DNA from: Gammaproteobacteria bacterium
GTDB taxonomy: Bacteria; Pseudomonadota; Gammaproteobacteria; Magnimaribacterales; D2472
Reading direction: 5' to 3'
Assembly: GCA_002710265.1 (NCBI GenBank)
Contig: PAJW01000036.1
Location: 13,634-22,994, forward strand
DNA: 9,361 bases
How positions within the stretch are numbered: the first letter of the stretch is position 1; every line of letters starts with the position of its first letter. Shown one piece after another: positions 1 through 7,305 of this stretch. The notes below the pieces were generated by a model that saw only the letters and a list, made by a program, of their open reading frames with translations, ran no database searches and was not told the origin of the DNA. Made by a program: the position numbers and the translations under genes.

Positions 1-411
1 GGTAAAGAGAAAGATAGTTTATTAAATTTAATTGAGAAAAATAATCTTTCAAAAAAAATTGAGATTTTTGATGAGGTTCATAGAGAGGATTTAATTTCAT
101 ATTATGAGGATGCTTCTGTATTAATTATTTCATCACGTGACGAAGGTGGTCCTAGAGTTGCTCTTGAATCACTCTATCTTGGTGTTCCTGTTATATCTAC
201 TGATGTAGGACATATGCCAGATATACTTCCAAAAGAGTTATTAGCTAAGAAAGATGATTTAGTTTCTCTTCAAAAATTACTTGAAGCACATGTAGATACA
301 ATTGATCATATAGATCAAAGTGCTATCTTTGAATTTGTTCAAAATGAATTTTCTATAGATGAAAGTATTAAGGACATTCAACTTGCCTATGAAGAAGTGC
401 TTAATAATTGA
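1..411 (+). CDS. Family 4 glycosyltransferase, C-terminal part (5' truncated by window edge)
   Basis: The frame is open from base 1 to the TGA at 409-411, giving 136 residues; the N-terminal half lies outside the window. The internal ATG at 214 is not a real start, because family motifs lie upstream of it. Visible residues cover the C-terminal Rossmann lobe of a GT4 retaining glycosyltransferase. They include the E-x7-E motif (E48 and E56 of the visible part, in DEGGPRVALE), then a hydrophobic strand GVPVIST and DVG. In this family the E-x7-E glutamates contact the nucleotide-sugar donor. The protein is expected at the cytoplasmic face of the inner membrane, building lipopolysaccharide or another polysaccharide. 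Donor and acceptor cannot be read from the sequence. It is the only plus-strand gene and its end overlaps the opposing glycosyltransferase by 25 bp. Confidence in the family is high; the specific function is unknown. Confidence 0.88.
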   Translation, partial: GKEKDSLLNLIEKNNLSKKIEIFDEVHREDLISYYEDASVLIISSRDEGGPRVALESLYLGVPVISTDVGHMPDILPKELLAKKDDLVSLQKLLEAHVDTIDHIDQSAIFEFVQNEFSIDESIKDIQLAYEEVLNN

Positions 412-1487
412 TGATATAAATCTATAGTCATTTTAACCATTTTTTCACTAGTAAAAGTATTATTTTTTGGGCTGGGGTAACTACTGTCTGAAACCTTTTC
501 AGTAATATTTTTCAAGTCTTCAATTTTATTAAGCTCTACCAAGCCATCTGGGTATAATTCCTCTAATATTTCTTTTGTTCCGCCATGATTCCACCCAACA
601 ACCTTTGCGCCGCAACTTATTGCTTCAATTGTTGTTCTGCCAAATGGTTCAGGCTTTATTGATAAATTAAAAACTACGTCGGAAAGCCTGTAAATATTAA
701 CAATATCATTTCTAGATCCAGTAAATGTAATTTTATTCTCTATATTTAGTGTTTTAATCTTATTCTGTAATTTATTGAAATATTGACGTTTTGACTTTGC
801 AACTGGTCCTACAACCAAAGCATGATATTTATCATTATTCAATAAAGATATTAAATCTATAAAACTATCAACACCCTTCCAGCTTGAGATTCTTGTTGGA
901 AGAGTAAGTATTATCTTATCTTTTGATTGTGGAAATTCAGCGAACCATTCAAGCATCCATTTAGAATCAATAGAATTGTTATTAAAGATGTTCATATCAC
1001 AACCTCTTGGTATGGTTGTAATCTTGTTTTCAGGAACTTTGTAAGTATTTTTAATATAACTTTTAACTGTTTCTGATATAGCTATCATATGATCAACTTT
1101 TGACATAATTTTGCTATATGGTGGAGTGCTGTAAAGACCATGAAATGTTGAAATCAAAAGAGGCTTACTATCTAAATTTTTAAAAGCAAAATAGTTAATC
1201 CATGCTGGCATTCTAGATCTAACGTGTATTATGTCAGGTTTTTCAGATAAATAAATTTCTTTTAAAACTTTAGAGAGTTTTAATGAAAAAATACTCTTCT
1301 TGTGAATAGGTACTTTATAGTGCTTACCACCATTATTAATGATATCTTTTTCAAAAATACCGCCATTTGATATAACTATTGACTCGTGATTATTTTCTGC
1401 AAGAGCTTTTGAAAAATCTTTAGTTCCTCTTTCAACACCGCCAATATTTAATTCAGGTAGTAATTGAATTACTTTAAGTTTACTCAT
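387..1487 (-). CDS. Family 4 glycosyltransferase, probably surface polysaccharide
   Basis: A 366-residue GT-B fold glycosyltransferase, a normal length for GT4. The N-terminal lobe opens with KVIQLLPELNIGGVERGT, the glycine-rich acceptor-side loop common in GT4 enzymes, followed by IIHVRSRMPAW (87-96) and TFHGLYS (114-120). The C-terminal lobe has IPRGCD (159-164), LPTRISSWKG (196-205), a VVGP strand (225-228) and the E-x7-E motif E280-x7-E288 (EPFGRTTIE), then the WNHGGTKEIL loop. From memory, the VRSRxPAW-type motif resembles lipopolysaccharide-core or exopolysaccharide transferases; this is a family-level inference only. There is no signal peptide or membrane span, so it is cytosolic or peripheral. 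The ATG at 1485-1487 overlaps the end of the upstream permease gene by 8 bp and has no recognisable Shine-Dalgarno, so it is probably translated by coupling. It is the last gene of the minus-strand row. Confidence 0.88.
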   Translation of the reverse strand: MSKLKVIQLLPELNIGGVERGTKDFSKALAENNHESIVISNGGIFEKDIINNGGKHYKVPIHKKSIFSLKLSKVLKEIYLSEKPDIIHVRSRMPAWINYFAFKNLDSKPLLISTFHGLYSTPPYSKIMSKVDHMIAISETVKSYIKNTYKVPENKITTIPRGCDMNIFNNNSIDSKWMLEWFAEFPQSKDKIILTLPTRISSWKGVDSFIDLISLLNNDKYHALVVGPVAKSKRQYFNKLQNKIKTLNIENKITFTGSRNDIVNIYRLSDVVFNLSIKPEPFGRTTIEAISCGAKVVGWNHGGTKEILEELYPDGLVELNKIEDLKNITEKVSDSSYPSPKNNTFTSEKMVKMTIDLYHQLLSTSS

Positions 1488-2688
1488 ATCTTAAAGATAC
1501 AGCTGGATCTAATTGAGCGGCTCTTCTTGCTGGCCAAATACCAAAAAATAATCCAACTAATGCAGAGAACGTTATCGAGCCAAAGATAGCACTTATAGGC
1601 ATAGCAAATGGCCAGTCGTTAAAAGAAGCAAATAAGTATAATAAAGAAGTTCCAATAAATACTCCTACTAATCCACCTAAAATGCATAACAAAATAGCTT
1701 CAACTATAAATTGCATCATGATTGATCTATGTGTGGCTCCAAGTGCCTTTCTTAAACCAATTTCTCTTGTACGCTCAGTAACTGATACTAACATTATGTT
1801 CATAACACCTATTCCGCCAACTATTAAACTAATTCCTGCAATCCCAGCAATTAATGCAGTAAAAATACCAGTTGCTTGTCTTCTTAAATCTGAATACTGG
1901 CTCCAATCATTTATTCTAAAATCATTTTCACCACCGGGACCAATATCATGTTTTTGTCTTAAAATCTCTTCAATGGTCATCATGACATAATCAACATTGG
2001 TATCGCTGGCTATACCAACATTAATCCAACCAAGTCTATCTGTTCCAAATATTCTTTGTGATGCAGTTAATAAGGGGACATATAAGTCATCATCTGGATT
2101 TTGCCAACCTGTTGAGCCCTCTTCTTTTAAAATACCAACAACTTCATATGATGTTCCAGCAATTAAAATATTCTGTCCTAGAAGTTGCTTAACAGATTTT
2201 TTTAATTCGCCTGGAACCTTTGATCCTAAAACTACAACTTTTTTTCTGCCTAAGTTTTCTTTTTCAGTAAATAATCTGCCATGACCCAAATCAAATCCTC
2301 GTACCTTAAAGTTAACTGGCAAATAACCATTTATTTCACCGCTAATATTATTATTTTCATATTTTACTTGCCTGCTTCCTGACATTGCGGGCGCAATCAA
2401 CCAGTTATGTTCTGTATTTTTTGCTAAAGCTTCAGCATCTTTTATTACAAGAGGATTGAAACCAGATGATATACCACCTCTCTTTCTTTGACTTGGAAAA
2501 ATAGATAGGGTTCTTGGTCCAAGTTCATCAATGTCCTCTTCTAATGCCTTACTTGCACTTGATCCAATACCTATGACTGCTATAACAGCTGCAGTTCCAA
2601 TTATAATTGCTAGTGTTGTAAGAAAAGACCTAACACCATTAGTCTTAATGGAGGATACTGCTGACCTTAGTGATTCTTCTATTAACAT
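1480..2688 (-). CDS. MacB-like ABC transporter permease (FtsX family, no fused ATPase)
   Basis: A 402-residue inner-membrane permease with the MacB_PCD-FtsX architecture. It has a first membrane span at about 21-45, a large periplasmic core domain at about 46-270, and three C-terminal spans near 275-302, 327-355 and 366-388. The hallmark cytoplasmic segment TERTREIGLRKALGA (304-318) is the coupling region that meets the ATPase. The C-terminal WPARRAAQLDPAVSLRYE is also typical of the family. In E. coli MacB the ATPase is fused to this unit; here it is a separate gene two cistrons upstream. MacB-type proteins do not pump through the membrane like classical exporters; they use ATP-driven motion to push periplasmic substrates into an outer-membrane channel. 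The substrate is unknown (peptide, siderophore, lipid or drug are all possible). The start overlaps the stop of the fusion-protein gene by one base (TAATG), indicating translational coupling. Confidence 0.93.
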   Translation of the reverse strand: MLIEESLRSAVSSIKTNGVRSFLTTLAIIIGTAAVIAVIGIGSSASKALEEDIDELGPRTLSIFPSQRKRGGISSGFNPLVIKDAEALAKNTEHNWLIAPAMSGSRQVKYENNNISGEINGYLPVNFKVRGFDLGHGRLFTEKENLGRKKVVVLGSKVPGELKKSVKQLLGQNILIAGTSYEVVGILKEEGSTGWQNPDDDLYVPLLTASQRIFGTDRLGWINVGIASDTNVDYVMMTIEEILRQKHDIGPGGENDFRINDWSQYSDLRRQATGIFTALIAGIAGISLIVGGIGVMNIMLVSVTERTREIGLRKALGATHRSIMMQFIVEAILLCILGGLVGVFIGTSLLYLFASFNDWPFAMPISAIFGSITFSALVGLFFGIWPARRAAQLDPAVSLRYE

Positions 2689-3878
2689 TATCCGAAACTA
2701 AAAGTAGCGTTTACTCTTTGTTTGAAACGTTCTTGATAGTCAAATAAACTTTTGCTTGGAAGTATATAAACTATATCATCAGAATTGAGGCCCTCAATAA
2801 TCTCAACGTTTACAAGATCAGAAACCCCCACTTTAACCCATGATAGATTCGGACCTTGCTTTGAGTCCTTAATAACAATGAATCTATTAAAATTTTCGCC
2901 TCTAACTTTGTCTTTTAAGAATTCATCTATCTCTGCTTTATCTATATTAATTATTGAAGTAGCAGTGTATATATCTTTTCTTGTCCTAAGAGACATTGTT
3001 GGAATACTCATTGCGACATCTTTGTTTAAAACTTCTATAACAACATCTGTATTCATTCCAATTAACAACAAATTATCGTCGTTATCAATATCAATTAAAA
3101 CTGGAAAAGTTGTTACGTTTTGTTGAACATAAGCCCTAGGCTCAATTTTTGATACAGTGCCAATAAATTCTTTATCTCTGTATGCTGCTACTTTAATAGA
3201 AACAGATTGACCAATAGATACCTTACCCACATCTATTTCATCAACAAGTGCTCTGACTCTAACTTTAGATAAATCAGCCATAGTCATTAGTATTGATCCT
3301 TCTCCAAAGGCAGATGTTGGTGATGATATGACTTGTCCAACTTCAACTGGTCTTGAAATTATGGTTCCGTCAATTGGAGATTTAACTATAGTATCGTCTA
3401 AGGATATTTTTGCATTTTCGTAAGATACTTCATTTCTAACAAGAGTTGATTTAGCTTGTGCATAATTTTCTTTGATATCTTCAAAATCTTTATCTGAAAT
3501 ACTAGCGTTTGCATGAAGTTCTTTTCCTCTATCAAATTGAGATTCAGCATTTGATAACCTTACTTTTGAAGCCTCAAGATCAGATTTAGTTTGATCAACA
3601 ATATTGTTTGCTGTTCTCTGATCAATTTGGGCTAACATTGAACCACGTGTTACAAAATCACCGACCTCAGCACCAAGAAATAAAACCTCTCCAGAAGCCT
3701 TAGATTTAATTTCAACAGCAGATATGGCTTCAATTACTCCAGAAGCCTCAATAGATACTTCAAGAGTCTGAGGCACAGTTTGTTGCTTCTTGTAAAATTG
3801 TGTTTCTTTTTTTTGCTCACCACCGCCACAGGCTGAAATGATAAAAATAGAAAAGATTAATAGTTTTTTAGTATGCAT
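2688..3878 (-). CDS. Periplasmic membrane-fusion (adaptor) lipoprotein, HlyD/MacA family
   Basis: A 396-residue adaptor of the RND/HlyD/MacA type. The N-terminus is a lipoprotein signal peptide with lipobox ISAC, so the lipidated residue should be C17, followed by GGG. Next comes the first half of the lipoyl/barrel-sandwich domain (SGVIEAISAVEIKSKASGEV, 46-65, with a VGDFVTRGSMLAQID stretch). An alpha-helical hairpin follows at about 85-160, then the second lipoyl half (TIVKSPIDGTIISRPVEVGQ, 163-182), a beta-barrel domain (about 205-285) and a membrane-proximal C-terminal domain. It should bridge the MacB-like permease and an outer-membrane TolC-like channel, which is not encoded in this window. 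The gene sits between the ATPase and the permease, as in split MacAB operons. The gap from the ATPase stop is 2 nt; an AGGGA at 3885-3889 is a weak possible ribosome site. The +2 residue is Gly, not Asp (see findings). Confidence 0.92.
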   Translation of the reverse strand: MHTKKLLIFSIFIISACGGGEQKKETQFYKKQQTVPQTLEVSIEASGVIEAISAVEIKSKASGEVLFLGAEVGDFVTRGSMLAQIDQRTANNIVDQTKSDLEASKVRLSNAESQFDRGKELHANASISDKDFEDIKENYAQAKSTLVRNEVSYENAKISLDDTIVKSPIDGTIISRPVEVGQVISSPTSAFGEGSILMTMADLSKVRVRALVDEIDVGKVSIGQSVSIKVAAYRDKEFIGTVSKIEPRAYVQQNVTTFPVLIDIDNDDNLLLIGMNTDVVIEVLNKDVAMSIPTMSLRTRKDIYTATSIINIDKAEIDEFLKDKVRGENFNRFIVIKDSKQGPNLSWVKVGVSDLVNVEIIEGLNSDDIVYILPSKSLFDYQERFKQRVNATFSFG

Positions 3879-3880
3879 TT

Positions 3881-4558
3881 TTAGTCCCTATTATCTGATT
3901 TTATCAGACCATCCATAATTGTTATAACTCTATTTGATTGTTGAGCAATACTATCCTCATGGGTAATCAATATTATTGTCTGTCCATTTGAATTGAGTTC
4001 TTTAAATAATCCCATAACCTCTTCACCTGTTTTAGAGTCTAAATTACCTGTAGGCTCATCTGCGAAGATAATACTTGGATTATTTACAAGCGCTCTTGCT
4101 ATCGCAACTCTTTGCTGTTGGCCACCAGATAATTCAGCAGGCGTGTGTTCTAACCGGTCGATTAATCCTACTTTTTCAATTACTTCTTTGGCTTTAATAA
4201 TAGCTTCTTTTTTATTGAAACCAGCATACTTTAGAGGGAGCATGACATTATCTAATGTGGTATTTTTTGCTAGTAGGTTAAAAGATTGAAAGACAAAGCC
4301 TATTTCTTTATTTCTTATATTGGCAAGCTCATCATCCTCAAGATCACTTACCGGTGTTCCATTTAATTCGTAAGAGCCGCATGTGGGTGTGTCAAGACAG
4401 CCAATGATATTCATTAAGGTGGTTTTACCAGATCCAGATGGACCCATGATTGCCATGAACTCCCCCTTTTCTACAGATAGATCAATACCTCTTAATGCTC
4501 TAACAGTTTGAGTTCCAACTACATATTCTTTTTTTAAATTTTCAGTTTGAATTATCAT
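3881..4558 (-). CDS. ABC transporter ATP-binding protein, MacB/LolD type
   Basis: A complete 225-residue nucleotide-binding subunit. Motifs in order: Walker A GPSGSGKT (39-46), Q-loop Gln91 (FVFQSFNLL), signature LSGGQ (143-147) followed by [10 protein letters not shown], Walker B IIFADE (163-168) with catalytic Glu168, D-loop GNLDS (171-175) and switch His200 (ILITHE). All catalytic residues are present, so it should hydrolyse ATP. The QSFNLL Q-loop and the [12 protein letters not shown] stretch are characteristic of the MacB/LolD/FtsE group, which partners FtsX-like permeases, in agreement with the gene two cistrons downstream. It acts on the cytoplasmic face of the inner membrane. LolD is the main alternative within the group, but the adjacent adaptor protein argues for a MacAB-type exporter. 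It starts 10 nt after the stop of the TPR gene, the largest gap in the operon, with no clear Shine-Dalgarno. Confidence 0.95.
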   Translation of the reverse strand: MIIQTENLKKEYVVGTQTVRALRGIDLSVEKGEFMAIMGPSGSGKTTLMNIIGCLDTPTCGSYELNGTPVSDLEDDELANIRNKEIGFVFQSFNLLAKNTTLDNVMLPLKYAGFNKKEAIIKAKEVIEKVGLIDRLEHTPAELSGGQQQRVAIARALVNNPSIIFADEPTGNLDSKTGEEVMGLFKELNSNGQTIILITHEDSIAQQSNRVITIMDGLIKSDNRD

Positions 4559-4568
4559 AATTTAAAAT

Positions 4569-5771
4569 TTATGACTCAAATTGTTTTATATAAGAAAGCC
4601 ATCCCTCTGCTGTATCTTTTGTATTTTTATAATTAGTAGCCTCTATAAGATTTTCTTTAGCTTTATCGCTTTGGCCTAGTTCAAAATATGAAATTCCTTT
4701 AATCAATTCAATTCTTCCTGGAATATCATTCCAACCTCTCTTTTGAGCAATATTGAAGGAAGAAATTGCGAGATTATAATCTTCATTATCAAATGCATAA
4801 GTACCTAATCTAAATGATAATTCTGGATCTTTAGAAATTTTTTCTGCATTAACTAAAACTTTTATACCATTTTTTAAATCTCTAGAATAAAAATAAGAAC
4901 TTGATAATAATTTTAAATTATCTTCATTTTCTTTAATAATATTTTTATTTATTCCATCATTTAGAACCAGAACACTTTTTAAAGGCGATTTTTGATATAA
5001 ATAATATTTTGCTAAAAGTAAATAATCTTCCTCTTTGTTAAGAGTCTTGTTTTCGTATGCTAGCTCCAATGCAGATAGAGAGTCTATTTCAAAATCTTTT
5101 GCAAAATATAATGCACTTACTTGGTTCCAATATTTCTTTTTGTTAGGCTCTAGATATAACAATCTTGTTCCTAAATCTTCAGCATCATCTAATAGTTGTA
5201 ATTTCATAGCTAGACTGAATGCGTACTCAATCCAGTCAATTTGGGGTTTATCAGATTTTTTATTGGCAATTTTAATATGATGATATGAAGGTTCATATTG
5301 ATCAAGACGTCCATGCGAATATGCCATTAATAAATTTACACGTGCAGATATAGGAAATTTATATTTCTCTCCAACCTCAATAAAGTCTTCTAATAATGGA
5401 ATTACATTCTCATATTTACCAACCATAAAATATGTTTGTGCTAGTTGGAACCTTACTTCTTGCTCTCCAATTCTAGGCATTTGATCACTTGCTAATGCTT
5501 TTTCAAACCATGGTATAGCATTAGTATATTGGCTTTGAACTGCAAAAAATTGACCATAAAGCTGGTATAACAATGCAGCTTCATATGTTCTGCCATTTCT
5601 AAAATAATTGGTATTTCCTAGTACAAGTTCAGCTTCTGCTTTTTCATAGTTTTCATTAGCAATATGTTTATGAATTCTTTCAAAATAATCAGCCATCCAT
5701 CTGCTGATAGTTTCCTCAGAAGTTGCTGAAAAGGATATTAAAAGTGTTGATAATAAAATTAATCTAAGCAT
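4569..5771 (-). CDS. Secreted tetratricopeptide-repeat protein of TonB2 system
   Basis: A 400-residue protein with an N-terminal signal peptide (hydrophobic residues 2-15, likely cleavage after SFSA near residue 16), so it is probably periplasmic. The rest is almost entirely helical with degenerate TPR-like repeats. Examples are NYEKAEAELVLGN, YTNAIPWFEKALAS, YENVIPLLEDFIEV, and near the C-terminus DYNLAISSFNIAQKRGW and QSDKAKENLIEATNY. Known context: a TPR protein directly after tonB2 is a regular member of the ttpC-exbB2-exbD2-tonB2 clusters of Vibrio, Shewanella and relatives, where it is thought to support TonB2 function. The position here matches exactly. Its ATG overlaps the end of tonB by 8 bp and lacks a Shine-Dalgarno. 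The biochemical role is not established; a scaffolding role through TPR contacts is an inference. Confidence 0.85.
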   Translation of the reverse strand: MLRLILLSTLLISFSATSEETISRWMADYFERIHKHIANENYEKAEAELVLGNTNYFRNGRTYEAALLYQLYGQFFAVQSQYTNAIPWFEKALASDQMPRIGEQEVRFQLAQTYFMVGKYENVIPLLEDFIEVGEKYKFPISARVNLLMAYSHGRLDQYEPSYHHIKIANKKSDKPQIDWIEYAFSLAMKLQLLDDAEDLGTRLLYLEPNKKKYWNQVSALYFAKDFEIDSLSALELAYENKTLNKEEDYLLLAKYYLYQKSPLKSVLVLNDGINKNIIKENEDNLKLLSSSYFYSRDLKNGIKVLVNAEKISKDPELSFRLGTYAFDNEDYNLAISSFNIAQKRGWNDIPGRIELIKGISYFELGQSDKAKENLIEATNYKNTKDTAEGWLSYIKQFES

Positions 5772-6396
5772 TACAAATAAATTCGATTGTTAATTCACCA
5801 GCTTGTTCAACTGGAATTCCATTAATAATTTTAGGTTTAAACTGCCATCTTCTGATAGCCTTTGTAGCCTCCCTGTTAAATAGTGTGCCATTGGTTGCGC
5901 GAACAACCCTAGCTAATTTTACCCTACCATTTGGTCCAACTACTAGATAGACTTGAACATTTCCGTCAATTCCACCCTGAACGGCCTGAATTGGACATTG
6001 AGGTTGGACCTTTACCATTGGTATAAGTGCAGATGATGTTCCTTGTAGATTGCTCATGTCACCTAAAAAGGCTCCACTAAAATCAACGGGCACAGAAAAG
6101 TTTGGCAATTCTATGTCTAAATTTGGTCTTATAAGTTTTGTGTCTTGTTGAAGGTCTATATCAGGAGGTGGTGGAGGTCTTTTTTCAGGTTTTGGTCTAT
6201 CTGGAATTTTTCTATCTCTCTCTAATAACGAGTCATCAGAATTAATTCTTATGAACTCTAAATAACTAATATCATCATCTTTCTTTTTATTAAAGACATC
6301 TGTAGTTATTAAATATTGCATAAGCAAAAAAATACAAAATGCTGCTACAAAAGATAATGCATAAGGATAATATTTTTCGTATTTACTAGTTATCAT
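5764..6396 (-). CDS. tonB2: TonB2-type energy transducer
   Basis: A 210-residue TonB protein. It has a short cytoplasmic N-terminus, a single membrane anchor at about 12-30 (ALSFVAAFCIFLLMQYLI), a short proline-rich linker at about 64-78 (IPDRPKPEKRPPPPP), and a C-terminal TonB domain at about 125-208. That domain shows VQVYLVVGPNGRVKLARVV, FNREATKAIRRWQFKPK (the conserved alpha-helix and W-x-F/Y-K-P element) and NGIPVEQ. It transmits ExbB/ExbD-harvested proton-motive energy to the TonB box of outer-membrane receptors. Length and short linker fit TonB2 rather than E. coli TonB. I chose ATG at 6394-6396, which overlaps exbD by 11 bp; an in-frame TTG four codons upstream (6406-6408) is possible but less likely. 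Neither has a Shine-Dalgarno. Unusual: two cysteines, C134 and C208, in the periplasmic domain (see findings). Confidence 0.92.
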   Translation of the reverse strand: MITSKYEKYYPYALSFVAAFCIFLLMQYLITTDVFNKKKDDDISYLEFIRINSDDSLLERDRKIPDRPKPEKRPPPPPDIDLQQDTKLIRPNLDIELPNFSVPVDFSGAFLGDMSNLQGTSSALIPMVKVQPQCPIQAVQGGIDGNVQVYLVVGPNGRVKLARVVRATNGTLFNREATKAIRRWQFKPKIINGIPVEQAGELTIEFICNA

Positions 6397-6796
6397 TTTT
6401 TGCTGCAATAGAGATATTAGTTACTCCGGCTAACCTAATTTGATCCATTGCTTCAACCAATAACCCAGACCTTGATCTTTGATCAGCTTGAATAATAACT
6501 GATCCCTCAGGATATTCAATTTTCAATCTTTCGATATTTGCACGAACTGCTTTGAGGTCAACTCGTCTTTTATCAATCCAAATTTCATCGTTTTCAGTTA
6601 TCGCTACAAGAATATTTCCTTTCTCATCTCTTTCGGCAGTTTCAGCATTTGGTCTATTAACATCAACACCAGTTTCTTTTACAAAAGATGTTGTAACAAT
6701 AAAAAATATTAGCATGATGAATACAATGTCCATCATAGGCGTTAAATCTAATGCAGCTTCTTCTTGAGCTTGCCTTCTTCTGCCATATCTTTTCAT
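6386..6796 (-). CDS. exbD2: ExbD2 proton-channel subunit
   Basis: A 136-residue ExbD/TolR family protein. It has a basic N-terminus (KRYGRRRQ), then one membrane span at about 22-40 headed by DLTPMMDIVFIMLIFFIV. Asp23 is the expected proton-relay residue, equivalent to Asp25 of E. coli ExbD. The periplasmic domain (about 45-136) includes the family pattern EYPEGSVIIQADQRSRSGLLVEAMDQIRLAG, as in other ExbD/TolR C-terminal domains. It pairs with ExbB2 and TtpC to energise TonB2. The start ATG overlaps the exbB2 stop as ATGA (4 bp). An AAGGA at 6809-6813 lies 12 nt upstream, rather far for a Shine-Dalgarno, so coupling probably drives initiation. The length is normal for the family. Confidence 0.95.
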   Translation of the reverse strand: MKRYGRRRQAQEEAALDLTPMMDIVFIMLIFFIVTTSFVKETGVDVNRPNAETAERDEKGNILVAITENDEIWIDKRRVDLKAVRANIERLKIEYPEGSVIIQADQRSRSGLLVEAMDQIRLAGVTNISIAAKNDN

Positions 6797-7305
6797 GACT
6801 TTATATTTTCCTTCATTAGTTCTCTTGCCTTTTCCTGGTATCTTTCAACTTTATTAGCTAGATCAAATTTAAAAAATAGGCCACTTAATGCAATTGTCAT
6901 TCCAGCCATTGTTGGTATTGTAGCTTTTGCAACGCCTGTAGACATAGCTCTTGGATTACCAGTTCCTAGAACTGCAAGAACTTCAAATACTTCAATCATC
7001 CCATATACAGTTCCTAAAAGTCCTAACATGGGGCATAAACCAATTAAACCATCTAATAATTTTAGTTGTTGAGAGGCAGTTCTCTTGACATGAATAAGAT
7101 ATGATTCTTCAAATAAGTGAATATTATTTTTATTAATTACAACGCCATTAGAAAAATTATTAAAATCATCTTGAATCCAGTTTTTATTATTAAAAGAAGT
7201 CTTTAGATATTTAGAGAAAATAATAAACCATATAAATAACGTCACTAAAAATAAAATGTAAAGGACAGGCCCTCCTCTATCAAATAGATCAGTTAATCCA
7301 ATCAT
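6793..7305 (-). CDS. exbB2: ExbB2 inner-membrane proton-channel subunit
   Basis: A 170-residue MotA/TolQ/ExbB family protein, the short type found in TonB2 systems. Membrane spans lie at about 13-31, 88-111 and 127-148. The diagnostic second and third spans carry LIGLCPMLGLLGTVYGMIEVF (87-107) and ATIPTMAGMTIALSG (128-142). A cytoplasmic region lies between spans 1 and 2, with a basic and acidic helical tail at 152-170. It forms the pentameric proton channel around ExbD. It shares a clearly similar core with the longer TtpC just upstream, so the two are ancient paralogs. The ATG overlaps the TtpC stop by one base (TAATG). There is no Shine-Dalgarno, so reinitiation after TtpC is likely. Confidence 0.94.
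   Translation of the reverse strand: MIGLTDLFDRGGPVLYILFLVTLFIWFIIFSKYLKTSFNNKNWIQDDFNNFSNGVVINKNNIHLFEESYLIHVKRTASQQLKLLDGLIGLCPMLGLLGTVYGMIEVFEVLAVLGTGNPRAMSTGVAKATIPTMAGMTIALSGLFFKFDLANKVERYQEKARELMKENIKS

Noticed and set aside
214..216. ATG as start of a 65-residue plus-strand protein
   Set aside because: The same frame is open to base 1 and the E-x7-E glycosyltransferase motif lies upstream of this Met, so it is internal to a truncated gene.
411..434. Imperfect AT-rich hairpin (ATGATATA / TATAgTCAT with a bulged G, loop AATC) followed by TTTT after the plus-strand stop
   Set aside because: The stem has only one or two G-C pairs plus a bulge and a 4-base T tract, and it lies inside the opposing coding region. 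Too weak to call a terminator.
1682..3126. Plus-strand open frames of 95-113 codons opposite the permease and adaptor genes
   Set aside because: They are antisense to well-supported genes, show no family motifs, and their composition is what reverse-strand reading of those genes yields.
3881..4558. LolD assignment for the ATPase (lipoprotein release system)
   Set aside because: Sequence motifs are shared across the LolD/MacB/FtsE group, but the neighbours are one MacB-type permease and an HlyD-type adaptor, not LolC/LolE.
4559..4640. Possible internal promoter before the ABC ATPase (TATA-like stretches on the minus strand)
   Set aside because: AT-rich sequence gives many TATAAA-like strings; no matching -35 box at 16-18 nt spacing could be identified.
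6406..6408. TTG as the tonB start, giving four extra residues
   Set aside because: The ATG at 6394-6396 gives a normal TonB N-terminus and a shorter overlap with exbD; neither has a Shine-Dalgarno, so ATG is favoured but the TTG is not excluded.
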